Assembly (NCBI GenBank): GCA_900315315.1
Contig: OMYT01000025.1
Location: forward strand, 1-64,000
Reading direction: 5' to 3'
DNA length: 64,000 nt
From: an uncultured Eubacteriales bacterium
GTDB lineage: Bacteria > Bacillota > Clostridia > Christensenellales > Aristaeellaceae
The notes below the pieces were generated by a model. It was not told where the DNA came from and did no database searches. It saw nothing but the letters and a program-made list of their open reading frames with translations. Below, piece by piece: positions 50,837 through 59,892 of the stretch. The translations under genes were made by a program, and so were the position numbers. Positions within the stretch are counted from its first letter, which is position 1; each line of letters starts with the position of its first letter.

Positions 50837-51797
50837 GGCGATTGCCGAAGCGATCCGAAAAGCCCAGCGCATTGCCGTATGCAGCCACATCAACCCGGAC
50901 GGGGATACACTGGGCTGCGCGACCGCGATGTGGCTCGGGCTTCAGGCACTCGGCAAAGAGGTTTCCATGTTCTGCGACGGCAAAGTGCCGGATACGCTGG
51001 CTTTTCTGCCCGGATCGGAAGAAATCCGTATTCCGGGTCCGAAGGAAGGCCCGTTTGACCTTTTGCTGGCGGTGGACGTCAGCGACGAGGGCCGCATGGG
51101 CGCCTGCATCAGCCTGAAGGCTGTCAGTGCCCACACGGCACAGATTGATCACCATCCGACCAACCCGCTGTTCATGGAAGTGAACAGCGTGGACGGAAAA
51201 GCACCGGCCGCGGCGGTTATGATCCATGAACAGCTGAAGGTGCTGGGCGTCCCTATGACAAAGGAGATTGCCGAATGCATTTATACGGGCATCAGCACGG
51301 ATACAGGCAACTTCTCCTTTGCTTCCACAAACGCGGAATGCTTTGAAATCATGAGCGAGCTAATGCAGTATGAGCTGCCGCTGTCCGAACTGAACCGGAT
51401 CCTTTTCAGGGGACGCCCGATGCCGCAGGTGAAGCTGCTGGGACGGGCGCTGTGCAGCCTGAAATATTATCAGAACGGCCGGATTGCCGTGATGAAACTG
51501 ACCCGGAAGGATTTCGAGGAATGCTATGCGCTGAGCGAGCATGCGGACACCATTGTGAACTTCGGCCTGGATACTTTCGGAACCCGGATGGCCCTGCTGG
51601 CCCGGGAGGATGACCAGGGAAAGATCAAGTTCAGCCTGCGGGCGAAGGAACCGGACACGATCAACGACATAGCTCAACAGTTCGGGGGCGGCGGACATCC
51701 GCAGGCAGCCGGCATCTCGATGGACGGTCCGCTGGATGAAACAGTGGAAAAGGTGCTGCAGGCCATGATCCTGAAACTGAAAAGGAAGAACTCCTGA
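50811..51797 (+). CDS. nrnA: NrnA-type bifunctional oligoribonuclease/PAP phosphatase
   Basis: A 328-residue DHH/DHHA1 enzyme: CSHINPDGDTLGCATAMW, AVDVSDEGRMG, QIDHHPTN and the C-terminal FGGGGHPQAAG. NrnA degrades 2-5 nt RNAs and dephosphorylates pAp. ATG 50811 is seven bases after GGAGGAG, which lies inside rbfA. Standard operon position between rbfA and truB in Bacillota. Confidence 0.94.
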   Translation: MTAMSRNPEAIAEAIRKAQRIAVCSHINPDGDTLGCATAMWLGLQALGKEVSMFCDGKVPDTLAFLPGSEEIRIPGPKEGPFDLLLAVDVSDEGRMGACISLKAVSAHTAQIDHHPTNPLFMEVNSVDGKAPAAAVMIHEQLKVLGVPMTKEIAECIYTGISTDTGNFSFASTNAECFEIMSELMQYELPLSELNRILFRGRPMPQVKLLGRALCSLKYYQNGRIAVMKLTRKDFEECYALSEHADTIVNFGLDTFGTRMALLAREDDQGKIKFSLRAKEPDTINDIAQQFGGGGHPQAAGISMDGPLDETVEKVLQAMILKLKRKNS

Positions 51798-51817
51798 TTC
51801 ATTTGGACGTACGAAAG

Positions 51818-51845
51818 GAGATTCTTCAACAAGCTCAGGATGACA
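51818..51845 (+). repeat. Dispersed short repeat of the CTCAGGATGACA type (copy 2)
   Basis: GGAGATTCTTCAACAAGCTC followed by AGGATGACA, the variant whose reverse reads CHPELVEES in many genomes. It sits between nrnA and truB, in the same orientation as copy 1. Confidence 0.75.
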
Positions 51846-51870
51846 CAATTAACGCAGGTGCGGAACAGCG

Positions 51871-52788
51871 ATGAACGGATTTTTTAATATTCTGAAACCC
51901 ACGGGAATGAGCAGCGCAGCCGTTGTGGCGGTGATGCGCAGACTGACGGGAGAAAAGCGCGTCGGGCATGCCGGCACGCTGGACCCGGAGGCCGCAGGTA
52001 TCCTGCCGATCATGACAGGGAAGGCCGCGCGGCTTTTTGATTATCTGACGGACAAGGAAAAGGAATATGTGGCTGTTTGCGCCTTCGGCAGCCGGACGGA
52101 TACCCAGGACGCGACCGGTGAAGTGATTGAAACCGGGGACAACTATCCGGACCGGGAAAACGTGATCCGGGCTGCTGCGGAACTGACGGGGGATATCCGA
52201 CAGGTCCCGAGCATGTACAGCGCGATCAAAGTCGGCGGGAAGCCGCTGTACGCCCGTGCCAGAAAGGGAGAAACCGTTGAAGTACCGGAGCGGACGGTAC
52301 ACATTGAAAGCATCGAAGTACTGCGGGATATGCCGGAACACGGGATTGAGATCCGGGTGCGCTGCGGAAAGGGAACCTATATCCGGACGCTGTGCGAGGA
52401 TCTGGGAAACAAATGCGGGTGTCCCGCGCATATGCGCAGCCTGCTTCGAACCCGGAGCGGCGTATTCACGATAGATGAAGCCATTACGCTGGATGAAGCA
52501 AGAACACTTGCGGAGACAGGGACACTGACGGAGCGGATGCTACCTCCGGATTGGCCGCTGAGTCATCTGCTGCGTACGGATATGCCGGCTCGGATGAGCA
52601 AACGAGTGATCAACGGAGCGAAGATCCCGCTGACCGCTCTGAACAGTCCCGACATCGGGGAAGACCAGGTGACAAGGGTCTATCTGAATGATCAATTCTG
52701 GGGACTGGCAGTGCGACAAGGAGATGAACTGGTCTGGAAGGCGCAGATCGCGCCGGAGGAGACAGAGGAGAGCAAGGCATGCGAGTAA
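51871..52788 (+). CDS. truB: tRNA pseudouridine-55 synthase
   Basis: A 305-residue TruB: NILKPTGMSSAAVV, catalytic Asp in GHAGTLDPEAAGILP, YVAVCAFG, QVPSMYSAIKVGGKPLYARA and RCGKGTYIRTLCEDLG. It converts U55 of tRNA to pseudouridine. The C-terminal part (about 230-305) has the PUA-like tail of Gram-positive TruB. Overlaps ribF by ten bases. Confidence 0.96.
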   Translation: MNGFFNILKPTGMSSAAVVAVMRRLTGEKRVGHAGTLDPEAAGILPIMTGKAARLFDYLTDKEKEYVAVCAFGSRTDTQDATGEVIETGDNYPDRENVIRAAAELTGDIRQVPSMYSAIKVGGKPLYARARKGETVEVPERTVHIESIEVLRDMPEHGIEIRVRCGKGTYIRTLCEDLGNKCGCPAHMRSLLRTRSGVFTIDEAITLDEARTLAETGTLTERMLPPDWPLSHLLRTDMPARMSKRVINGAKIPLTALNSPDIGEDQVTRVYLNDQFWGLAVRQGDELVWKAQIAPEETEESKACE

Positions 52789-53693
52789 TACGGGGGACCA
52801 AAAAAGCCGGGGAACGGGTTGTGGCTTTGGGTACCTTTGACGGGGTACATCTGGGACATCAGGCGCTGCTGAAGACAGCCAAAGCATATGCGCGGGCACA
52901 CGACATTCCGCTGCGGGTCTATACTTTTGACCGGCATCCGCTGGAAGTGATTGCGCCGAAATTTGCACCGAAAATTCTGACGACACTGCCTGAGAAAATG
53001 AGCAAAATGTGCCGGCTGGGCGTGGATGAGGTACAGCTGGTTACCTTTGACCGGGACATGGCCGATATGGAACCGGAGGCTTTTCTCTGCCGGCTGCGGG
53101 AGGCAATGGACGTCCGGGCGGTGGTGGCCGGATGGAACTATACCTTCGGAAGGAAGGCCGGCGGAAACGCAGAAATGCTTTACAGGGACGGGAAAGAGCG
53201 CGGCTACGACGTGCTGATCGAGCAGCCGGTGACCCGGGAGGACGGGATGGCAATCAGCTCGACCCTGATCCGGGAGGAACTGCAGGCGGGGAACATGGAT
53301 GAGGCGGACCGCCTCATGCGCGGACCGTACGCTATCTCGGGAACGGTGGTGGAAGGGAAGCATGAGGGGCATTTGCTCGGGTTCCCGACGGCAAATGTTG
53401 CTTATCCGGCACGCAAAGTGCTTCCGGCTTACGGAGTTTATACCTGCCTGATTGAGACAGATGAACGGGTTTATACCGGGGTGGTGAATATCGGGGTTCA
53501 GCCGACACTGCCTTCAGGGAAGGTGACTGTTGAAGCTCATGCGCTGGAAGGAGAGCCGGAACTTTACGGACGGAAGGTCAGGGTTACAGTGATTGACAGG
53601 CTAAGAGGGGAGATAAAGTTCAATTCGATTGAAGAATTGAAGGAGCAGATTGAGAGGGATAAGGAAAAAGCAACCGAGTTGTTTGGAACATAG
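52779..53693 (+). CDS. ribF: Bifunctional riboflavin kinase/FAD synthetase
   Basis: A 304-residue RibF. N-terminal FMN adenylyltransferase: ALGTFDGVHLGHQALL, WNYTFGRKAGG, ISSTLIREEL. C-terminal riboflavin kinase: GHLLGFPTANV, AYGVYTCLI, GVVNIGVQPT. It makes FMN and FAD. Last gene of the operon; a repeat cluster follows and no clear terminator. Confidence 0.96.
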   Translation: MRVIRGTKKAGERVVALGTFDGVHLGHQALLKTAKAYARAHDIPLRVYTFDRHPLEVIAPKFAPKILTTLPEKMSKMCRLGVDEVQLVTFDRDMADMEPEAFLCRLREAMDVRAVVAGWNYTFGRKAGGNAEMLYRDGKERGYDVLIEQPVTREDGMAISSTLIREELQAGNMDEADRLMRGPYAISGTVVEGKHEGHLLGFPTANVAYPARKVLPAYGVYTCLIETDERVYTGVVNIGVQPTLPSGKVTVEAHALEGEPELYGRKVRVTVIDRLRGEIKFNSIEELKEQIERDKEKATELFGT

Positions 53694-53696
53694 AAT

Positions 53697-53764
53697 ATTT
53701 CGCGCCTGCGGGCGCGACCAGGAAAATTTGGGGGCTTTCCGATCGCCCCCCAAGCCCCCTTCGG
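53697..53764 (+). repeat. CGCGCC hairpin module plus short-form repeat (copy 10)
   Basis: The hairpin module CGCGCCTGCGGGCGCGACCA (53701-53720), also at 46809, is followed by GGGGGCTTTCCGATCGCCCC and CCCCCTTCGG (53730-53764). Same orientation as all other copies. Confidence 0.85.
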
Positions 53765-53828
53765 TTGATTTGCTGATATCAAGAAAAGATAATGGATAAG
53801 ATGGTCAGAAAAGAGTCAGATCTCTGCC

Positions 53829-53858
53829 TTGTCAGGGAAACGGGATCAATGATATAAT
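53829..53858 (+). promoter_or_regulatory. Promoter of glgP
   Basis: TTGTCA (53829-53834), 18 bases, TATAAT (53853-53858), 59 bases before the start codon. Confidence 0.7.
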
Positions 53859-53917
53859 AAATAATTGGTGATTGTCTCATGTAAGCAATGGACACCCAGG
53901 ATCAAAGGAGGAACAAT

Positions 53918-56446
53918 ATGCCGGCTACCAAGTTTGACAAGGAATCCATCAAGAATACAATCGTCGGAAAAATCCAGCGGTATAACGGCCTGACCATTGA
54001 GGAAGCTTCCCCGCGGCAGATCTACCGCGCCGTGGCTTCTACCGTGCGCGACCAGATCATGCAGAAGCAGGTGCAGAGCCGCGAAGCATGGAAAAAGCAA
54101 AAAGGCAAGAGCCTGTATTACCTGAGCGTTGAATTTCTGATGGGGCGCAGCATGTACTGCAACATGCTGAACCTGCTTTCCACCAAGGAATATACCGAAG
54201 CACTGCAGGAACTGGGCATTGATATCAAGGATGTACTGAAAGAAGAGCCGGAACCCGGTCTGGGCAACGGCGGCCTGGGCCGTCTGGCGGCCTGCTTCAT
54301 GGACAGCCTGAGCTGCCTGGATCTCCCGGCAATGGGATGTACGATCCGCTACGAATACGGCCTGTTCCGCCAGAAGATCGTGGACGGACAGCAGGTTGAA
54401 CTGCCGGATAACTGGCTGGACAACGGCAACCTGTGGGAAACCGCGATGATGGAAGACACCTGCGAGGTACACTTCGGCGGTCATGTGGAAGAGATCGAAC
54501 TCAACGGGAAGAAGAAGTACGTTACCCAGGACTACTACACGGTTGAGGCGGTGCCGTACGACATGCCCGTGGTCGGCTATGACGCCACCATCGTGAACCC
54601 GCTGCGTATGTGGAGCGCCCGGAGTCCCAAGAAGATTGACCTGAACAGCTTCGGCGAAGGCCGTTATGTGCAGGCATCCGAAGAGATTGAACTGGCGGAA
54701 GCCATCTCCAAGGTACTCTATCCGGAAGACAGGCACTACGAAGGAAAGATGCTGCGGCTGAAGCAGCACTACTTCTTCACCAGCGCCTCCCTGCAGTATA
54801 TCCTGAAGGATTACAAGCGCCGTTTCGGCAACGACATGAGCAAACTGCCGGACAAGGTTGTGATCCATATCAACGATACACATCCCGGCATGGCGGTTCC
54901 GGAACTGATGCGCCTGCTGATCGATGAAGAAGGCCTGGGATGGGACGAGGCTTCCGCGATCACCCAGAAAACCATCGCCTATACCAACCACACCATCATG
55001 GCTGAAGCCCTTGAGAAATGGCCTGTGGGCATGGTGCAGCAACTGCTGCCCCGCTGCTACCAGATTATCTGTGAGATGAACCGCCGCCTGTGCGAACGGC
55101 TGTGGAACTTCTTCCCGGGCGACTGGGACCGCATTGCCCGCATGGCGATTGTCAGCTACGACAACGTTCATATGGCGAACATGTGCGTGGCGATGAGTTT
55201 CTCCGTGAACGGCGTGAGCCAGCTGCACGGCGAGATCCTGAAGGCCGAAACCTTCCACGACTATAACCTGGTCATGCCCGAGAAGTTCAGCGCGATCACC
55301 AACGGCATTACACACCGCCGCTGGCTGATGAGCTGCAACCCGGAACTGACGGACCTGATCTGCGAATCCATCGGTACGGACTGGATCAAGGATCCGGAAC
55401 GGCTGAGCAACCTGCGCCCATTCGCGGACGATGCCGCCTTCCGTGAAAAGTTTGCCCGGATCAAGCGGCACAATAAGGAACGGCTGGCGGTTATGCTGAA
55501 AGACCGACAGGACGCGATCGTCGATCCTTCCTTTATTTTCGACGTCCAGGCCAAGCGGCTGCATGAGTATAAACGGCAGATGCTGAACGCGCTGCACATC
55601 CTGGTGCTGTACAACCGCATCGTGAACGACGAGAACTTTACGATGGAACCGCGGGTGTTTATCTTCGGCGCGAAAGCCAGCCCCGGATATTATCGCGCGA
55701 AGCAGATTATCCGCATGATCTGCGCGCTGAGCGATCTGATCGCTAAGCATCCGCGGGCCAGCAAGATGCTGCAGGTCGTGTTCCTGGAGAACTACGACGT
55801 GAGCAGCGCGGAAATCCTGATTCCTGCTGCGGAAGTTTCCGAGCAGCTTTCCACAGCCAGCAAGGAGGCCAGCGGCACCGGCAACATGAAGTTCATGATG
55901 AACGGTGCGGTGACCATCGGCACGATGGACGGCGCGAACGTGGAAATCAGCGAACAGGTCGGCATGGACAACATCTACATCTTCGGTATGCGGGCCGACA
56001 CTGTGCGCGACATGTACCGCGAGAACAACTACAACCCGATGAGCATCTTCGAGACGAACCAGGAGATCCGCCAGGCCATGAGCCAGATGATCGACGGTAC
56101 CCTGATGCCCGACAACCCTGCGGCACTGCAGGACCTGTATCACAGCCTGCTGCTCGGCTCCTGGGGAAGCATGGGCGACACTTACTTCGTGCTCAAGGAT
56201 TTCGGTTCCTACAGCATGGCGCAGCGCCGGCTGAACAACGACTACAGAGATCAGGAGAAGTGGCAGAAGATGGCGGTTATCAATACGGCCATGTCCGGCA
56301 TCTTCTCCTCCGACCGGACGATCCACGAGTACAACGACAATATCTGGCACCTGAAGCCCATCAGCCAGAAGCCCGAAAAGGTCGAAGAAGCCGAAGCCAA
56401 GCCGGAAGGAAAAGCCTCCAAGGACAGCAAGAAGAAAAAGAAATAA
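53918..56446 (+). CDS. glgP: Glycogen/starch/alpha-glucan phosphorylase
   Basis: An 842-residue GT35 phosphorylase. Clear landmarks: YYLSVEFLMGRSM, EPGLGNGGLGRLAACFMDS, HINDTHPGMAVPELMR, VFLENYDVSSAE and the PLP-lysine region KEASGTGNMKFMMNGAVTIG. It releases glucose-1-phosphate from alpha-1,4 glucans. AAAGGAGG six bases before ATG 53918 fixes the start; the ATG at 53888 lacks a site. A Lys/Ser-rich tail follows residue 820. Confidence 0.97.
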   Translation: MPATKFDKESIKNTIVGKIQRYNGLTIEEASPRQIYRAVASTVRDQIMQKQVQSREAWKKQKGKSLYYLSVEFLMGRSMYCNMLNLLSTKEYTEALQELGIDIKDVLKEEPEPGLGNGGLGRLAACFMDSLSCLDLPAMGCTIRYEYGLFRQKIVDGQQVELPDNWLDNGNLWETAMMEDTCEVHFGGHVEEIELNGKKKYVTQDYYTVEAVPYDMPVVGYDATIVNPLRMWSARSPKKIDLNSFGEGRYVQASEEIELAEAISKVLYPEDRHYEGKMLRLKQHYFFTSASLQYILKDYKRRFGNDMSKLPDKVVIHINDTHPGMAVPELMRLLIDEEGLGWDEASAITQKTIAYTNHTIMAEALEKWPVGMVQQLLPRCYQIICEMNRRLCERLWNFFPGDWDRIARMAIVSYDNVHMANMCVAMSFSVNGVSQLHGEILKAETFHDYNLVMPEKFSAITNGITHRRWLMSCNPELTDLICESIGTDWIKDPERLSNLRPFADDAAFREKFARIKRHNKERLAVMLKDRQDAIVDPSFIFDVQAKRLHEYKRQMLNALHILVLYNRIVNDENFTMEPRVFIFGAKASPGYYRAKQIIRMICALSDLIAKHPRASKMLQVVFLENYDVSSAEILIPAAEVSEQLSTASKEASGTGNMKFMMNGAVTIGTMDGANVEISEQVGMDNIYIFGMRADTVRDMYRENNYNPMSIFETNQEIRQAMSQMIDGTLMPDNPAALQDLYHSLLLGSWGSMGDTYFVLKDFGSYSMAQRRLNNDYRDQEKWQKMAVINTAMSGIFSSDRTIHEYNDNIWHLKPISQKPEKVEEAEAKPEGKASKDSKKKKK

Positions 56447-56463
56447 CCCCGGAAAAACAAAGC

Positions 56464-56492
56464 GGACCGCAGGAAAACAAATCCTGCGGTCC
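56464..56492. terminator. Bidirectional terminator between glgP and the 56508 gene
   Basis: Perfect 11-base arms GGACCGCAGGA (56464-56474) and TCCTGCGGTCC (56482-56492). The T-rich side is on the minus strand (GCTTTGTTTTT), so it serves mainly the minus-strand gene. Confidence 0.75.
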
Positions 56493-56507
56493 ACGATATC
56501 TCAGGGG

Positions 56508-56768
56508 TTATTTACCGAAAATCCCCTTGACTTTGCCGAGGAGACCTTCCGCGTTCTTGCCGACATTGCCGGCCAGACCGCCGGCCAGGTTTCCGAGATC
56601 CAGCTTGGATGAAACGCCTTTAACGACTTCATCCAGCAGAGAAGGATCAAGATCGATGCCCAACAGGTCTTTAATGATGCCAAGCGGGTTGGAAGTAAAC
56701 TTCGCAATCAGATCGTTGTTACCGGTCAGCTTGCTGACGAGATCGCTGATAATCTTTTGGATATCCAT
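56508..56768 (-). CDS. Small amphipathic protein
   Basis: An 86-residue protein, MDIQKIISDLVSKLTGNNDL at the start and GLLGKVKGIFGK at the end. It is built of amphipathic helices and glycine-rich turns (LGNLAGGLAGNVGK). No family is recognised; a helical membrane-surface or storage-granule-associated protein is possible. A good AGGAGG-type site precedes the ATG. Its Gly-rich end resembles the C-terminal tail of the H1-like protein next to it (IGNFLGNLIGGKK). Confidence 0.65.
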   Translation of the reverse strand: MDIQKIISDLVSKLTGNNDLIAKFTSNPLGIIKDLLGIDLDPSLLDEVVKGVSSKLDLGNLAGGLAGNVGKNAEGLLGKVKGIFGK

Positions 56769-56952
56769 GATTTATCCTCCTTTGATCGGCCCTGAAGGGG
56801 GCTTTTTCTTACCGCTTATTATAGTCTTCAGAGCAATGAATGGCAAGGCAGGCATGAAAAAAGCCGAAACATGTACAGGAGGGGTTGAACAAATTGCCCG
56901 GGAGGTTTACAATACAAACAAAATCCGGGAAAAAGTGAGGAGGTTCAACATT

Positions 56953-57621
56953 ATGCCCGCTGCAAAGAAAACAACAACTGCCGCCAAGAAAGCCACTGCC
57001 GCTAAGAAAACGGAAACGACCGTGAAAAAGGCGGCGACGACAGCCGCAAAAGCCACCACAGTGAAGAAGGCTGCAACAACCGCCGCAAAAACCACTGCCG
57101 TGAAGAAGGCTGCAACGACTGCCGCAAAAGCTACCGCAGTGAAAAAGGCGACTACGGCTGCGAAGAAGCCGGCAGCAACAGCGGCGAAAACGACAGCAAC
57201 GGCCGCAAAGAAGACAACAACAGCCGCAAAAAAGCCGGCAACAGTGAAAAAGACAACAACAACCCCGGCGAAGAAACCGGCAACGACAACGAAGAAAACA
57301 ACTGCTGCCACCAAGAAGACGACTGCAGCTAAAAAAATCACTACGGCCAAGAAGCCTGCAACAACTGCGAAGAAAACAGCGGCTCCGGCTTCCGCAAATG
57401 CTTCCATGAAAGTGACCGCAGCGGAAAAGAAACTGATCGAAGCTTATCGTGAGGCAACTGCAGATCAAAAGAAGATCTCCCTGAAGGTTTTGCAGGGAGA
57501 GTATGCCGATACTTCCCTGATGCTGCTGGATACTGTCGGCGGCGGACTTGAGAAAGGCGCCGAGGGAATCGGCGATACAATCGGCAATTTCCTCGGAAAT
57601 TTGATCGGAGGGAAAAAATAA
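56953..57621 (+). CDS. Histone H1-like Lys/Ala/Thr-rich protein
   Basis: A 222-residue protein. Residues 1-150 are a low-complexity array of AAKKTT, TAAKKAT and VKKAATTAAK units, as in bacterial H1-like nucleoid proteins that bind DNA by charge. The last 70 residues are an ordinary helical domain (AEKKLIEAYREATADQKKIS) ending in a Gly-rich tail. GAGGAGG nine bases before ATG 56953 supports the start. The repeats make the length likely to vary between strains. It could alternatively be a polyhydroxyalkanoate phasin-type or RNA-binding protein. Confidence 0.75.
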   Translation: MPAAKKTTTAAKKATAAKKTETTVKKAATTAAKATTVKKAATTAAKTTAVKKAATTAAKATAVKKATTAAKKPAATAAKTTATAAKKTTTAAKKPATVKKTTTTPAKKPATTTKKTTAATKKTTAAKKITTAKKPATTAKKTAAPASANASMKVTAAEKKLIEAYREATADQKKISLKVLQGEYADTSLMLLDTVGGGLEKGAEGIGDTIGNFLGNLIGGKK

Positions 57622-57645
57622 GGACCTTCGGATAAAATGTAAGAA

Positions 57646-57680
57646 AGCGGACGTCATTGCGACGCCCGCTTTTAAGCGTT
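57646..57680. terminator. Terminator between convergent genes
   Basis: AGCGGACGTC (57646-57655) and GACGCCCGCT (57661-57670), one mismatch, followed by TTTAAGCGTTTT on the + strand; serves genes from both sides. Confidence 0.75.
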
Positions 57681-57688
57681 TTGAGTTT

Positions 57689-58810
57689 TTACTTTACTGC
57701 GATGCTTGTATCTCCAGTGATGGTCAGCTGCATGGAGGACGCGCCGAGATTCTCGGGCTCTCCGCCGTTCACTGAATAACCGTTGGCGGCAGATTCGGTC
57801 TTGTCAGCGAAGACATAGATCACGGCACCAGAGGGCACTTCACCTTCCTTGGCGGATTTCAGGCCCTTGGGCATGTAAGTGAAGGAGCAACCATCACAGG
57901 TGACGGTAAAAGTTGTGCTTTCATCTACTTTTGCGGAAGCAGCTGTCTTGATGGCGGTCTTCACATTTACCGTGGTGTCAGCAGAAAGATTAAGGAGCTT
58001 GAAGGTGGACATCTCTTCTTCCGGTTCGATCCGGACACCGTTAACGGTCCAGCTCTTGATGGGGTCATCGGATTTGACGGCGACATTGCCGGTGCCGGTG
58101 AACGTCAGGGAAGAAACCCCTTCGTCACCTTCCGGATTCCCCATGGAATCGGCCTTGAAGAGGTATTTGCCGTTGGCGGTCACGGTGAATTCCTTGGGCT
58201 CTTCTGCAGCGGCGATACCCTCATCGTCATCGCCGACTTCTTCGGCATTCTCGTCAGCCTTCTTGGTATCCTTGGCGGTGTCTTTGTCTTTGGATTCTTC
58301 CTTTGTGGCGGCAGCTTCGCCTTCGGTGCCGGCTTCCGTTCCGGTTTCACCTTCGGCTCCGGCTTCGCCTTCACCCTCAGCGGCAGCCGGCTTCTCAGGT
58401 TCCGGTGCCGGATCCATGCCCGGAAGCTGGACAGCTACCATATCGGTATCCAGTTTATATGCATTGGAGTACAAATGGCAGTATGCATACCAGCCATGGA
58501 GCGCTTCCGGAACCTTGGAAAGAACAATCTTGCTCTTGGTAAAGTCCTTGACTTTGATCCCCTTGAAACGCTTATCCTTGGAAAGGTTCTTGCCGGTGAC
58601 TTTATCTTCCGGATCTTCAGGATTCACGAAAACCCACTGATATTTGATCCCTTTACCCTTGACCTTAACGGAAAGAGAAACAGTTTTCTTTTTCTCGTTG
58701 GTTTCACACTTGGTCTGCTGAACGATTTCCCATTTGGGAGCGGCCAAAGCTTCCGCAAAGAGGGAGAAAACGAGGCAGAATACGAGGATAAGGCCTACGA
58801 TACGCTTCAT
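57689..58810 (-). CDS. Secreted protein with acidic linker
   Basis: A 373-residue exported protein (signal peptide 1-23, ending ALAAP). N-terminal beta-rich domain (about 25-135), a Glu/Ala/Gly/Thr-rich acidic linker (about 140-205, EGEAGAEGETGTEAGTEGEA), and a C-terminal region with Ig-like strands (SSLTFTGTGNVAVKSDDPIK, SFTYMPKGLKSAKEGEVPSG). No cell-wall anchor or enzyme motif. GGAGGC eight bases upstream fixes ATG 58810. Not recognised; likely a surface-exposed binding protein. Confidence 0.7.
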   Translation of the reverse strand: MKRIVGLILVFCLVFSLFAEALAAPKWEIVQQTKCETNEKKKTVSLSVKVKGKGIKYQWVFVNPEDPEDKVTGKNLSKDKRFKGIKVKDFTKSKIVLSKVPEALHGWYAYCHLYSNAYKLDTDMVAVQLPGMDPAPEPEKPAAAEGEGEAGAEGETGTEAGTEGEAAATKEESKDKDTAKDTKKADENAEEVGDDDEGIAAAEEPKEFTVTANGKYLFKADSMGNPEGDEGVSSLTFTGTGNVAVKSDDPIKSWTVNGVRIEPEEEMSTFKLLNLSADTTVNVKTAIKTAASAKVDESTTFTVTCDGCSFTYMPKGLKSAKEGEVPSGAVIYVFADKTESAANGYSVNGGEPENLGASSMQLTITGDTSIAVK

Positions 58811-58887
58811 GTTGAACGCCTCCTGCATCTAAACGCAATATATTGTATACATATTAACATATTATCACAAATATATCAATATTTTTT

Positions 58888-59892
58888 TTATTTTTCTCTA
58901 AGATTCAAAAGCTTTATGATCAGGGCTTCGAGGGCACTGTTTACATTGAGACGGCCGGATTTGAAACCGTACTCCGTATCAAAACAGAGCGCGACGGCCT
59001 GCTTGACCTGGCCGCCGGTATAGGCCGCCGCCTGACGGATATACTGATCCAGGGCAAAGGGAGGAACGCCGAGGGCAGAACGAATGAAATCCCGGCTTTT
59101 CTTTTCATACTGCATGATCTTGATGTGCTGCAAAAAGCGGTATTGGCGCAGGAGCAGCGCCAGCATGGCAGCGGGTTCCGTTCCGCTGAGCAATTGGTTT
59201 TTCATCAGAATCAAAGCACGCTTCTTCTGCCCGGTAACAACGGCATCCACCAGCTGAAAAACCGTGCATTCCGTGGAAGGCGTCGCAAGCGCAGAGATAT
59301 CGTCGGCGGTTACGGAGGGGCGTTCCCCGGCGTATGAAGCAATCTTTGAGATTTCGGAGGTCAGTTTCGCGGCATCGCTGCCGACGGTGAAAACCAGATA
59401 GTCCGCGGTGCGGGCGTCACATTCCTTTCCCGCTTCATGAAACGCATCGGTCACAAAACGCGTCAGTTCGCCACCGGAGAGGCGCGCAAAGGTTACAATG
59501 CCGCCCAGCTTTTTAACAGCGGTATACAGTTTCTTCCGCGCGTCGGGTTTTCCGGTGCAGTAAAAGAGCAGCAAAGTAGAAGAAGGAACAGAAGGAAGAT
59601 AAGCAGCAAGCCGGTCATCCGCTTCGCCACGGCCGGTGACAGCCGGATGATCCCGCAGGATTACCAGACGGCGGTCTGCCAGGAAGGGAAGGGTTTCCGC
59701 CGCGGCGATTACCTGATCCGTTTCCGGATTATCGAGGACCATTTCATTCATCTCTTCCATCCCGGCGGGCAGGAGAGTCTTCCGAAGCGCGGCAAGGGCA
59801 TCCTGCTTCATCTGCTCCTCTTCTCCCTCGAAGAGCAGCACGGAAGGCAGGGTGCTGCCGGAAAGCGCTTTTTCAAAGTCTTTACGATCCAT
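58888..59892 (-). CDS. holA: DNA polymerase III subunit delta
   Basis: A 334-residue HolA: LLFEGEEEQMKQDALAALRK, VILRDHPAV, the GGELTRFVTDAFHEAGK segment, SDAAKLTSEISKIASYAGE and the C-terminal collar LLLRQYRFLQHIKIMQ. It opens the beta clamp in the clamp loader. AGGAGG eight bases before ATG 59892; the first bases overlap the end of comEC by 11. Confidence 0.93.
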   Translation of the reverse strand: MDRKDFEKALSGSTLPSVLLFEGEEEQMKQDALAALRKTLLPAGMEEMNEMVLDNPETDQVIAAAETLPFLADRRLVILRDHPAVTGRGEADDRLAAYLPSVPSSTLLLFYCTGKPDARKKLYTAVKKLGGIVTFARLSGGELTRFVTDAFHEAGKECDARTADYLVFTVGSDAAKLTSEISKIASYAGERPSVTADDISALATPSTECTVFQLVDAVVTGQKKRALILMKNQLLSGTEPAAMLALLLRQYRFLQHIKIMQYEKKSRDFIRSALGVPPFALDQYIRQAAAYTGGQVKQAVALCFDTEYGFKSGRLNVNSALEALIIKLLNLREK

